This document shows, piece after piece, positions 46,298 through 57,600 of a stretch of DNA of 64,000 nt. Source of the stretch: Aplectana chamaeleonis (taxonomy: Eukaryota; Nematoda; Chromadorea; Rhabditida; Cosmocercidae). Position numbers and translations under genes: made by a program. Location: contig JAPDOI010001563.1 of assembly GCA_029168955.1 (NCBI GenBank), positions 100,601-164,600 of the forward strand, in the 5' to 3' direction. Within the stretch, counting starts at the first letter, position 1; every line of letters starts with the position of its first letter. The notes under the pieces were generated by a model. That model was not told the DNA's origin, searched no databases, and saw only the letters and a list, made by a program, of their open reading frames with translations.

Positions 46298-48130
46298 TCA
46301 TAGGTTCAGGAACTGGGCGGCCTTCACAGGATTCGTCCAAAGGTCCATTGTTGTTAAGGAGGTAGGTCTCTCCGGGCACGTGAACAAGTGCGCCGCGTCG
46401 TGTCCGGGAGCACCACAGTCCGGGCATGCGTCTGGTCGGCTGCTGTCGATCTTGTTGACGTAAGACATGAGCAGAATAGAGTGACCGCAGCGCAGCGATG
46501 CAAGAGCACATCTGGCTCGTCTGCCGAGTTGAGACTCGGACTCGCAAACCCGAGGCGGCACCGTTCCCAAGATAGGGTTCACAGCCGCCTTTGCTGGATA
46601 TCCTCGAACAAACTGGGTGTGCTCCTCACGCAGAAGACGAAGCCGTTCCATGTTGGAGTCGGCCCATCTCTGTACATCAACTTTACGAGGAGCATCGGCG
46701 AACGGCGTCCTAATCGACCTCTCTCTTATGGGGTTCATGATTCTCTTTGACGGATGATTCGGCTGCCTCAGAGCATTAATATACATCTGCTGTGCCTGGA
46801 GTTCACAATGCTCCTTGACCGGCAATATGCAGGCCTCCGCGTGAAGATGCTCCACCGGGGAGCTCCTTGCACAACCGGTAGCAATTCTAAGCGCAGCATT
46901 CTGTACACGCTGCAGCTTATTCCAGGAGCTGTCAGACACCAGGTGCTGCCACACTGGTGCCGCATATTCCAGAGCCGGCTGAAGTATTGCTCTGTAGGTT
47001 CTCAATATAGTCTCTCGGCTGCTACCCCATGATGTTCCTCCGAGAGCTCTCAAGATATTAAGCCTAGCCTTGACGACTGTTTGTTTCTGTTCCGCGTTTT
47101 TGTGGAACTTCAGTGAGGGATCAAGAATAAGGCCAAGCAGCTTGGGGAATTTTGCTGCTGGCAACAGGTCACCATCCCATTTGACATCTGGGTGGGCACT
47201 GTGTTCCTTGGTGTTTGTTGTGAACACTGAAACAGAGGACTTTGCGGCAGAGACTGTGAGCATCATTTTATCGAGGAAGAGCTTCAGCTCGACGAGATAG
47301 GCGCTGATCTTGTTAGCGGCTATCAGCAGGTCACGATCCTGGCACATGATGGTGATGTCGTCGGCATACATAACAATCCTTACATCATTGGGAGGCTCGG
47401 GAATGTCCTCAAGATACAGGCTGAATAGGGCAGGGGACAACACTCCGCCTTGCGGAACACCGGCTGCTATTGGAATGCTATCGGATACATGATTCTGGAA
47501 CAGAACCTTAGCACGGCGGCTTTTAGTGAACGCTGCAATCCATCGCTTCTGCCATGATGGTAGCGACGACTTGAGCAGTTTCTCGGACAGCAGTCCCAAG
47601 TTAACAGAGTCAAACGCTTTGCTCAGGTCGAGGGCGACGGCCACCGTTCTCAGGGGCTTTCTCATGTTGAACCCATCGACCGCAAAGCTCACGATCTCCA
47701 ATAGAGCTGTAGTAGTGGAGTGAAGTTTCCTGAACCCATGCTGATGCTGCTGTCGCTCATTTTGATCAGCCAGGTCCGTCACGATCAACTTTTCAGCTAA
47801 TTTAGCGACGGGCGATAACAGGCTTATTGGTCGAAAGCCCTTTGCCGTGCTTTGGGACTTGCCTGGCTTTGGCAACGGTATCACATTGGCTGTCTTCCAA
47901 GCTTGGGGTAGAGTGCAGGTCCGGAAAGAAGTGTTAATGATATCTGCAAGCATCGGTAGAAGTTCCGTGGGAAGCTTCTTCAGGATGGCTGGGGAGATAC
48001 CGTCAGGTCCGATAGCCTTCGAATTCCGCATTTCTTTGACAGCCTTCTCTACTTGTGTGAGAGTAAAGGCCTCAGATGCGTTCATAAGCGGCAACCGGCT
48101 CAGCTCTCTAACCGTGACTCTGTTTTGCAC
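46298..48130 (-). CDS. LINE beta-2 reverse transcriptase, 610-codon open frame
   Basis: Open from fingers to C-terminus: SKAIGPDGISPAILKKL, LPKPGKSQSTAKGFRPISLL, HGFRKLHSTTTALLE, palm VALDLSKAFDSVN, AAGVPQGGVLSPALFSLYL, catalytic MYADDITIMC with both aspartates, FPKLLGLILDPSLKFHKN, GGTSWGSSRETIL, QNAALRIATGCARSSP and the end zinc motif CPDCGAPGHDAAHLFTC. This half of ORF2 has all catalytic residues, so its loss of function comes from upstream breaks. Confidence 0.88.
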   Translation of the reverse strand: MQNRVTVRELSRLPLMNASEAFTLTQVEKAVKEMRNSKAIGPDGISPAILKKLPTELLPMLADIINTSFRTCTLPQAWKTANVIPLPKPGKSQSTAKGFRPISLLSPVAKLAEKLIVTDLADQNERQQHQHGFRKLHSTTTALLEIVSFAVDGFNMRKPLRTVAVALDLSKAFDSVNLGLLSEKLLKSSLPSWQKRWIAAFTKSRRAKVLFQNHVSDSIPIAAGVPQGGVLSPALFSLYLEDIPEPPNDVRIVMYADDITIMCQDRDLLIAANKISAYLVELKLFLDKMMLTVSAAKSSVSVFTTNTKEHSAHPDVKWDGDLLPAAKFPKLLGLILDPSLKFHKNAEQKQTVVKARLNILRALGGTSWGSSRETILRTYRAILQPALEYAAPVWQHLVSDSSWNKLQRVQNAALRIATGCARSSPVEHLHAEACILPVKEHCELQAQQMYINALRQPNHPSKRIMNPIRERSIRTPFADAPRKVDVQRWADSNMERLRLLREEHTQFVRGYPAKAAVNPILGTVPPRVCESESQLGRRARCALASLRCGHSILLMSYVNKIDSSRPDACPDCGAPGHDAAHLFTCPERPTSLTTMDLWTNPVKAAQFLNL

Positions 48131-48259
48131 GCCTCGCTTGGTACGTGTGATGAAAAATTCTTGCGGAGTGCGTAACCAGCCGCTTTCCCTGATTTGAAGA
48201 CGTTCTCCTCGAACTCAATAGCGGAGCTCATCGGGGAGCGGACCTTCCGGAAATTTTTC

Positions 48260-50147
48260 TCAACACTTTCCACGTCGTAGTTCCGTCCCCTTGAAATTCA
48301 GCTTTTCAGTGAACTTCTCCCAGCATTCCCTCTTGTTCTTATCCAGATCCTGCTTGATCTCATTATCCAGCACAGCAATCTCCGGGTCTAGATGGTCCGC
48401 GGCTCTCTTCTCTTCTCTGGTTCTTATCTTCTGCAGTATTTCCCTGCTGACATTTGGAAAAAAGGTCTTGACACGACCCTCAGGAATTGCTGCTTTCATT
48501 GCCTTGCGGATGGCACTTGTTAGATGGCGCTCTTTCTGATGAACATCACCATTCCATGGGAAGTCGACCGCATGGCGGAGTGCAACATCTCTGAACAGGG
48601 TCCAGTCTGCTAGGCCTAAATTAAGATAAGTACGATGACGAAAACCAGAGTAAGGGGCAAGAGAGTCAGAGAGATCAATATAGACAAAGACGGGAATGTG
48701 ATCACTGGAGAGAGTTGTGGATGTGGACCACGTGCAAGCATTAGAGAGATTGGATGACACAAGAGAGATATCTGGGATAGAAGGTCGGCCGTTGGCAGGG
48801 AGACGAGTGGGCTGGTCATCATTGAGGATAACCAGGTCACACTCCTCAGCCCATTCTTCGACATCTTCCCCTCTGGCGTCAGAATCAAGAGCGGAACAGA
48901 ACGTGTGAGCATTGAAGTCACCCGCAAAGACAGCTAAAGGGGAGAGTGAGCAGTCGTACAACTGCTTAAAGGCACAGTCCAACCTCAGAATCGAAATTTT
49001 GTTTTTCTGCTTATCTTGAAGAAAATTTTACACTGATCTCAAAGGTGTGTGCAGAATCGCCCAGAACTCACTAAGAACGGAGTTATGGCCCCTCAAAGAT
49101 TTTGAATTCGTACGGCGAGAAGTTCGCGGACGAGTTTTCTTGAGCAAGTTTTTTCTCGCTATTCGCAGCCATCGTTTTGAAGCAGGTCACAATAAAAAGC
49201 CAGATTGACAACAAATGGAAGAACATAGAATTGGAACAAAATCGATCGCGCCTAGCATCCCTATCTAGACCCGAAGCTTGTCGGTGGGCGTTACCCATTT
49301 TTTCTTCCATGGGGGCGGGGTCGACTTTTTCCTTGCTTTTTCTCGCTTATTTGAGCGAATTGAGATTTCGCGCTTGGCAGGGTTGCTATACACGGCGGCC
49401 GGAGTATAATATCAAAAATTACCCCTGAGCTTGGACTGTGGCTTTAAGGAGGGGAATAGGATTATAAGAGGGGGGACAAGATGATATAGGAGGAATATAT
49501 ATATGTTGAATAAAGGGGTTTTGAGGGGGAGGTGGACAGGAATGTACTCGAGAGTACCGTCCTCAGGAGTACTAGGGATAATATAAGAAGGTAAGGCAGA
49601 TTGCACGAAAGTAGACACTCCGCCCCCAAGAGCTGTCCTTGGCATGTGATAGGCGGTGTAGCCCGGAATGTTAGGTTGGGGATAAGTGGTAGATGGAGAG
49701 AGCTTGGTTTCTTGAACCATGATAACATCCGGGTGATGAGAACGTGCGAATAGAGAGAGGTCAGATAACTTGTTGCGAAGGGCGTTGAGATTAATGTGAA
49801 CAATGGAGAGGGCGGTTGGTAATTGAGGAATCAGAGTTGTTGGGGGCAGAGCATAGAACACAACGAAAGGATGAGTCATGATGCCTCACAGAACTGAGGC
49901 CCGAACAGGAGAAGTGCACCCACCTTTGGCATCCGAAGCACTGGACACTTGTTTTATGCCAGGTAACATCCTCGCCGCAGGTGGCACATGGATACTTCCG
50001 TGCTGGACCTGGATTCCTCTCGACGCCGGCTCTTTGTAATAAAATCCTCAGGAGAGCTGCGGCCGACCAGCACCTCTCCCATGACAAAAACCCTCTTCTC
50101 GGAGGGGTTGACGTCGGTTTGCACGGAGGCGATCTTCTTTCCTCCAC
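48260..50147 (-). pseudogene. LINE beta-2 finger and endonuclease half, broken
   Basis: From 50147: LLQRAGVERNPGP (2A-like, 50004-50030), a PHD-like finger (CATCGED...CFGCQRWVHFSC...CVLC), a frame change near 49800, INALRNKLSDLSLFARSHHPD, VQETKLSPSTTYP, then the MITE. Beyond it: VFAGDFNAHTFCSALDSD, ILNDDQPTRLPANGRPSIPD, LSSDHIPVFVYIDLSD. The frame changes near 48275 before the reverse transcriptase. Confidence 0.82.
48966..49447. mobile_element. TTAA-flanked MITE, family B, copy 2
   Basis: TTAA-AGGCACAGTCCAACCTC at the left and TTGGACTGTGGCT-TTAA at the right. The intact beta-1 copy has a single TTAA at the same codon position (CTTCTTAAGCAGTTG, about 38061), so the site and the TTAA duplication are confirmed by a paralogous empty site. 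Confidence 0.92.
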
Positions 50148-50332
50148 ACTGCCACGGCACGAACGTACGACATCTCGGCAGCTGCCGGTTCTTGTCCTTC
50201 GTTTTTGTTATTCCTTGTATTTGGTGCCATGCGTCCTAGCCAAACCGAACCAAACGAGAGAGAGCCAGCCACCCGCCGTGAACGACCGCGCCGCAATGAA
50301 CGACCGCGCCGCAGTGAGTAACTGATCAACAA

Positions 50333-50744
50333 CTGGTACAGTACAACTGAGGGGAAGTTGATGGAATATATTATATGATCACGTGGAGAATGACTTTTCT
50401 ACACACATCGGTTGGTTAACTTTCCTTCTCCACAAATCACTTGAAAGAAATATGAACTTCATTTGATCGTGAGATCGTTGGTCCGCATAGCGATCTCTAA
50501 CGATCGACTCTTCCTTTCTCAGAAGTCGATTGAGATTTTCGGTCCGAAAAAGGAGTTTTCAGTGATTTTTTTCACGGTTTTCTCAACGTAGCTATTATAT
50601 AGCGTTTTAGAGCTCTCATTATATACGGAAAACTTGAAAATGAAATCCATCGTGAACGACGCCTTTAACGCTACACCCTACTTACCTTACTGACAAGCCT
50701 CGTGTGATTTTTTCTTCTTTCAGCTCGAAATTCCTACCTCTCTC
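50333..50744. other. Region between LINE beta-2 and LINE beta-5
   Basis: Includes a lone MITE-like end, ATCGTGAACGACGCCTTTAA (about 50652-50671), similar to family A. Its partner end was not found. Otherwise nothing recognisable. Confidence 0.5.
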
Positions 50745-52239
50745 TTCCCGAATTTCCACTTTCAAGGATCGGGCCCGAGCAGTTTTGGGAAGCGAGAATC
50801 AGGCAAACGATCTCCACCCCTCTCGATTCTCGGCTGGGTTCGTTGTGAGGACGAATGCTGACGACGTGGATGCGGAGATCTTTAGCATCTTGTTGTCGAA
50901 GAAGCTCTTTAGCAAGCTCAGGTATTGGTTGATCTTGGAGGCGGCCATCTGTATTTTTCGAGCTGGACACATGATTGTCATGTAATCAGAATTATCGGCA
51001 ACCTTGACATCCTGTGGAGGTGCAGGCATATCTTCGAGATACAGACTGAAGAGGGCAGGCGATAGAACACTCCACTGCGGGACTCCAGCGGCAATCGGAA
51101 TACTGTTGGAGACCCGGTTCTTTAAAATGCTCTTGCACGTTGACCCTTCATAAAGGCCGACTTCCAGCGCTTCTGCCGCGGCGGTATATATGACTCCAGT
51201 AAATTGTTTGGCAAAACGCTGAGGTAACCGTTTTGAAAGCCTTGGTGAGATCCAAAGCGACAGCTACAGTTCTTATTGGCTTTTTAGCGTTGAACCCGTC
51301 GATCGCATAACTAGTAATTTCTAGCGATGGCGTCGTTGTGGAATGCAGCCTTCTGAACCCGTGTTGAAACAACTGTTTCTCGGTTTGCTGTGCCAGATCA
51401 TTTACAATGAACTTTTCGGCTAATAGGCTAACGGCGACAACAGACTAATGGGACGGTGTCCCTCCACTGAAGACTGTTTGTCGGGCTCAGGCAGCGGTAC
51501 TACGTTGGCTGTCTTGCAGTTTTGCGGGATCGTGCGTGAGCTGAACGAAGTGCAGTGACGAGCGGAAGGATCTCAGTTGTAAGCTTTATCAAGAGAACAG
51601 GACAAATACCATCCGGACCAACAGCTTTGGAATTCCGCATATCCTTTATAATCATCTCTACCTGCGCCGCAGTAAACGCATGCTGCTCATGAGCAGGAGG
51701 CGACACAGTTCTCTTACTATCACTCTGTTCTGCGGACTCCGCTTTTACCCGTGATAAATAAGCTTTTCCGGAGAGCATAGGCGGCTTTTTTTCCTGACTT
51801 GAAACCATTGTTGTCAAACTCAATAGTGGAGACGGTGGCAAGTGAGCTCTTTCCCGAGAGCTTCCGTGGGGCCCTCCAAGTTACTGCATTCTCCGTCTTA
51901 AAACCCAATTGCCTTGTGAATTTTTCCCCTTCTTTTTCTTGTGTCTCACTAGATCCTTTCTGATCTCATCATCAAGCTGAGCAACGACTTGGTCAACTGC
52001 CTTCTTGGCATCTGTTGTCCTGATTTTCTGGAGAATTCCCCTGGCGACATTTGGATAGAACGTCTTGACGCGGCCTACAGGAATAGCCGCTTTTGTGGCC
52101 CTGCGGATTGCATCAGATATGTAGGTGGTGCTCCTTTTGGTGCACATTTCCATTTCACGGGTAATCAGCTGCTAAGCGTAGCGCAACCCCATTGAACAGG
52201 CTCCAGTTTGCTATGCCTAAATTAAGATAAGAACGTCCA

Positions 52240-53415
52240 CAGGGTCAGGCGGGCGTTGTCCAGCTGGAAAACAGGGGTCGTGAAAATTTTCGAAATTTAG
52301 ATTTTTTTGGGGGAGGGGTAAAAACTGCGGGCCAAAACTTCAAAAAACCGGGGGTGTTTTCAGTCGCGTTGCTCTTTCTGTGAGAAAAAAAACAGGCCGT
52401 GGAACGAGGGGTTCGGACGCAGTTGTTTCACATATTGTAATAGCAATAAAAACATCAAAGAAAACAATAGTACAGTTCCACAATAGTACATGTGAGAAAA
52501 GTGTCTTTATATAACGATGTAATAGACAAATTTGAGGAAGTATTCAAATTTTCAGCACACAAAACACGTTTTTAGACGAGTTGCATTCATTAATCGGGCC
52601 TATTCCCGCTTAAATCTTTCACTTTGAAAATTGGACAACGGACGTCCCCCCATAAATTTTCAGATATTCAAATTTCTGAAGAAAAGATTCTGATTCTCCG
52701 TGAAGTTCCCCACAAACTGATACCTAAAACCTCTCCCACGACCCTAAAATCACCAAGAAAATCGCTTAAAACACGTTTTACCGTTGTCCAAAACCGCGCC
52801 TTCTGCCGAAATTGGACAACTGTAATTTTTCTTCAAAAAGGCAATCCTAGGATCCTGAAGATAAAATTTTTATGCTTGGCCTATCGTCTACTAACTACCA
52901 CGATGTCGCTCGGAAACTCCTCAGTTTAGAGCACTCCGGAGCAAGGGGTTTAATTTACCACTGCGGCGAGCCGTAGAAAAGTATCGCGCCCCAATGACAA
53001 CCCGCGTCTGCCACCGGCGGTGGTTTTGCGGGCAATGTTGCACAGTGCAGTGCACGCAAAACCACCGCCGACACCCCCTCTCCCACCCATTATCGTTATG
53101 CCATCATGAGATTGTGAGGCAATCTGTGTCACAATTTCAATCACTTCTTTCTCAATACAGATGTTGTTGCTTGAGGGCAAGCCAAAACTGCTCTCCCCGA
53201 GGCTAATCAGTCGGATAGGAAGTGCAGTAATTTTTTTTAAAATTCTTTTTAAACTATACTTTTTTTAATTTTGAAAAAAAAATGATCACGAAAACTGTTA
53301 AATTTTTTTCAGAACCTTAAGGGGACATAAAAGTTTTGAACGTTCTTGAAAAATTTTGATCTTCAAGGGGGACGTAGATTCGTCGAGGTCCTGGACAACG
53401 GTCTGCCTGACCCTG
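52240..53415. mobile_element. hAT-type non-autonomous DNA transposon inside LINE beta-5
   Basis: 1176 bp with inverted ends CAGGGTCAGGCGGGCGTTGT and CAGGGTCAGGCAGACCGTTG, and an exact 8-bp duplication AACGTCCA (52232-52239 and 53416-53423). CAGGG ends with 8-bp duplications are typical of hAT. No transposase is visible; a 101-codon frame at 52624 has no recognisable domain. End fragments of the same family lie near 11793 and 32130. Confidence 0.88.
53016..53069. repeat. Perfect 15-bp-stem hairpin in the hAT element
   Basis: GGCGGTGGTTTTGCG and CGCAAAACCACCGCC flank a 24-nt loop that contains GCACAGTGCAGTGC and can pair further. It may be a subterminal structure or a nested foldback. Confidence 0.75.
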
Positions 53416-53552
53416 AACGTCCATCACCAGAATAAGGAGCTAGAGAGTTGGAGAGATCCATGTGGGCAAAGACGGGGACATGATCACTTGACAGAGTTGT
53501 TGAAGTAGACCACGAGCAAGAGTTAGAAAGGTTGAACGAGACAAGAGACATA

Positions 53553-54675
53553 CAGTAGCGGTCATAAATCTATTGACATGACCTTTCCGCGAATAATGTT
53601 TTTATACATATCTTGGCTTGGCCTTAGCGAAACTTGATGAAACTTTAGTATATTATGGAGCATCACAGCTTGCTTTAAACATACGCAAAATTAGGTTTCG
53701 AGGGTGCAGTCTTTAAATATGGATTTCTTTATGATTTGGTGGTAATATTTAAAATTAGGACTATTCCGTCAAAACATGGCTATTACAAATTCAAACCCGT
53801 AGCAGTTATTCGCCATTCGAAGGTATTCGGAATTATGCGATATTGCACCTATCACGTGTCTCTCCTTCACGTCATCGAAAAAAAAGCCAACTTTAGGTAC
53901 CAGTTGCACTTTGTCAAAGTTTATAAAGCGCATATTTTGGAATTGTCCTTGGGCGATTAATTTTATTGGGGTGAATTTATAAAAATTAACTCCAACGTGT
54001 TCAATTTTCGGTCTTCCGAAAAATTTCGATAGAGACTATTTTCTCGCAAGGTTAAACAACGCTTCGGAAGATCTTCAAATAGTAAATAACTGCTTCGGGT
54101 TTGGAACTGTGATAGCCATGTTTTGTGGGAATTGTGGTGAGCGCGAAGCGCTCACCAGATTTGGCTTTGATTCGCCATCGCGCAACCCCCTGATCTCAGT
54201 ATCAGGGTCCAGAGTGAACGTAGGAAGACCGTTCTTTTTGCATTTGATATACTCTAGGAAGCTGAACAACTGTTCAAAAAATGGTCCGGAATGGTTACCT
54301 GAGATTCGAGAAAAATTGTTAAAACCACGTCATTTTGGTCGAAAAAATGTTCATCTCCTTTTTTTCAGTTGGGGTTCACGATCTTGTTGGAACACTTATC
54401 GTTGAGCTAGAGAGCTCATTTTTGGCCAGGAAGCTGGTTTTGTTTGCACCTAGCTCCTGTCAAAATTTTAATTTGGTTGCTCAATTTTTGTGGAACCTCA
54501 AAATTGAGGGTCAAGAAAGACAAAAACACGTAAACATGTTATTATAAACCATCCGACGTTTACTTATTCGTAAAAATGAACTAGTGAAATAAACACCGTT
54601 ACTGATAGGCTTTTGCTCAGGATTTGACGGGGCAACGCTTCAACCAATACGGCAGGATGTCGGAAGTACTTTTTG
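53553..54675. other. Tc1-like terminal sequence and unassigned DNA
   Basis: TA-CAGTAGCGGTCATAAATC at 53551 resembles the left end of a Tc1-like element at a TA target inside LINE beta-5; no matching right end was found before the satellite. A palindrome GGTGAGCGC-GAA-GCGCTCACC lies at about 54136-54156. No conserved coding frame. Confidence 0.45.
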
Positions 54676-57600
54676 GAACGCCGCACGGTGTGACTCAGAA
54701 GTGCGCCACAGAACGCCGTAGATAGTGTGCGAGACCCCAGCAGGAGTGCGAAAGACGCCGTAGAAAGTGTGTGGGACCCAAATGGGTGTGCGCAGAACGC
54801 CGTAGAAAGTGTGTGGGACCCAAATGGGTGTGCGCAGAACGCCGTAGAAAGTGTGTGAGACCCAAATGGGTGTGCGCAGAACGCCGTAGAAAGTGTGCGG
54901 GACCCAAGTGGGAGTGCGCCGGACGCCGTAGAAAGTGTGCGGGACCCAAATGGGTGTGCGCAGAAAGCCGTAGAAAGTGCGTGGGAAACAAATCGGTGTG
55001 CGCCGGACGCCGTAGAAAGTGTGCGGGACCCAAATTGGTGTGCGCAGAGCGCCCTAGAAAGTGTGTGGGACTCAAATGAGAGTGCGCCGGACGCCGTAGA
55101 AAGTGTGCGGGACCCAAACGGATGTGCGCAGAACGCCGTAGAAAGTGTGTGGGACCCAAATGGGTGTGCGCAGAACGCCGTAGAAAGTGTGTGGGACCCA
55201 AATGAGAGTGCGCCGGACGCCGTAGAAAGTGTGCGGGACCCAAATGGGTGTGCGCAGAACGCCGTAGAAAGTGTGTGGGACCCAAATGGGTGTGCGCAGA
55301 ACGCCGTAGAAAGGGTGAGGGACCCAAATGGGTGTATTTGTATTTGTATTTGTTTATTACAGGTCGTGTCTGCATAATTAAGTTAAATAGGAAAACAAAT
55401 GAAAAGCACTGAAATCAAAAAACAGGAAACGGATACAGTAGCAATATGCGCAGAACGCTGTAGAAAGTGTGTGGGACGCAAATGGGTGTGCGCAGAACGC
55501 CCTATAAAGAGTGCGGGACCCAAATGGATGTGCGCAGAACGCCGTAGAAAGTGTGTGGGACCCGAATGGGTGTGCGCAGAACGCCGTAGAAAGTGTGTGG
55601 GACATAAAGGAGAGTGCGCCGGACGCCGTAGAAAGTGTGCGGGACCCAAATGGGTGTGCGCAGAACGCCGTAGAAAGTGTGTGGGAGCCAAATGGGTGTG
55701 CGCAGAACGCCGTAGAAGGGTGAGGACCCAAATGGGTGTGCGCAGTACGCCGTAGAAAGTGTGCGGGACCCAAGTGGGAGTGCGCCGGACGCCGTAGGAA
55801 GTGTGCGGGATCCAAATGGGTGTGCGCAGAACGCCGTAGAAAGTGTGTGGGACCCAAATCAGTGTGCGCAGTCCGCCGTAGAAAGTGTGTGGGACCCAAA
55901 TGAGAGTGCTCAGGACGCCGTAGAAAGTGTGCGGGACCCAAATGGATGTGCGCAGAACGCCCTAGAAAGTGTGTGAGACCCAAATGGGTGTGCACAGAAC
56001 GCCCTATAAAGTATGCGGGACCCAAATGGGTGTGCGCAGAACGCCGTAGAAAGTGTGTGGGACCCAAATGGGTGTGCGCAGAACGCCGTAGAAAGTGTGC
56101 GGGACCCAAGTGGGAGTGCGCCGGACGCCGTAGAAAGTGTGCGGGACCCAAATGGGTGTGCGCAGAACGCCGTAGAAAGGGTGCGGGACCCAAATGGGTG
56201 TGCGCAGAACGCCGTAGAAAGTGTGTGGGACCCAAATCGGTGTGCGCAGAACGCCGTAGAAAGTGTGTGGGACCCAAATGAGAGTGCGCCGGACGCCGTA
56301 GAAAGTGTGCGGGACCCAAATGGGTGTGCGCAGAACGCCGTAGAAAGTGTGTGGGACCCAAATGGGTGTGCACAAAACGCGCTATAAAGTATGCGGGACC
56401 CAAATGGGTGGGCGCAGAACGCCGTAGAAAGTGTGTGGGACCAAAATGGGTGTGCGCAGAACGCCGTAGAAAGTGTGTGGGACCCAAGTGGGAGTGCGCC
56501 GGACGCCGTAGAAAGTGTGCGGGACCCAAAGGGGTGTGCGCAGAACGCCCTAAAAAGTGTGCGGGACCCAAATGGGTGTGCGCAGAACGCCGTAGAAAGT
56601 GTGTGGGACCCAAATGGGTGTGCGCAGAACGCCGTAGAAAGTGTGCGGGACCCAAGTGGGAGTGCGCCGGACGCCGTAGAAAGTGTGCGGGACCCAAATG
56701 GGTGTGCGCAGAACGCCGTAGAAAGTGTGTGGGACCCAAATCGGTGTGCGCAGAACGCCGTAGAAAGTGTGTGGGACCCAAATGAGAGTGCGCCGGACGC
56801 CGTAGAAAGTGTGCGGGACCCAAATGGATGTGCGCAGAACGCCCTAGAAAGTGTGTGGGACCCAAATGAGAGTGCGCCGGACGCCGTAGAAAGTGTGCGG
56901 GACCCAAATGGGTGTGCGCAGAACGCCCTAGAAAGTGTGTGGGACCCAAATGAGAGTGCGCCGTACGCCGTAGAAAGTGTGCGGGACCCAAATGAGTGTG
57001 CGCAGAACGCTCTAGAAAGTGTGTGGGACCCAAATGAGAGTGCGCCGGACGCCGTAGAAAGTGTGCGGGACCCGAATGGGTGTGCGCAGAACGCCGTAGA
57101 AAGTGTGTGGGACCCACATGGCTGTGCGCAGAACGCCCTATAAAGTATGCGGGACCCAAATGGGTGTGCGCAGAACGCCGTAGAAAGTGTGTGGGACCCA
57201 AATGGGTGTGCGCAGAACGCCCTATAAAGAGTGAGGGACCCAAATGGGTGTGCGCAGAACGCTGTAGAAAGTGTGTGGGACCCAAATGAGAGTGCGCCGA
57301 ACGCCGTAGAAAGTGTGCGGGACCCAAATGAGTGTGCGCAGAACGCTCTAGAAAGTGTGTGGGACCCAAATGAGAGTGCGCCGGACGCCGTAGAAAGTGT
57401 GCGGGACCCAAATGGGTGTGCGCAGAACGCCGTAGAAAGTGGGTGGGACCCAAATGGGTGTGCGCAGAACGCCCTATAAAGTATGCGGGACCCAAATGGG
57501 TGTGCGCAGAACGCCGTAGAAAGTGTGCGGGACCCAAATGGGTGTGCGCAGAACGCCGTAGAAAGTGTGTGGGACCCAAATGGCTGTGCGCAGAACGCCC

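Larger units (their letters stand above)
46261..50332 (-). mobile_element. LINE beta-2, near full length, interrupted by a TTAA MITE
   Basis: Runs from a 5' region with MAPNTRNNKNEGQEP (about 50230) to the 3' end CTGCAGAAGAAGAAGAAG (46261-46276). It is the longest beta copy. The MITE at 48966-49447 sits in the endonuclease. A leading GCGGCGCGGTCGTTCA duplication near 50280-50320 is part of the 5' region. I could not find target duplications. Confidence 0.82.
50745..53550 (-). pseudogene. LINE beta-5, decayed, interrupted by a hAT element
   Basis: Pieces in order on the - strand: SLVSFNLSNSCSWST and LSSDHVPVFAHMDLSN of the endonuclease (53551-53424), the hAT insertion, RSYLNLG, DAIRRATKAAIPVGRVKTFY (52153), SKAVGPDGICPVLLIKL, FQHGFRRLHSTTTPSLE and VALDLTKAFKTV. 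The catalytic loop reads VADNSDYMTIMC in place of YADD, so activity is lost. The 3' end is truncated near 50745; the 5' end is cut at a TA by a Tc1-like end at 53553. Confidence 0.82.
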
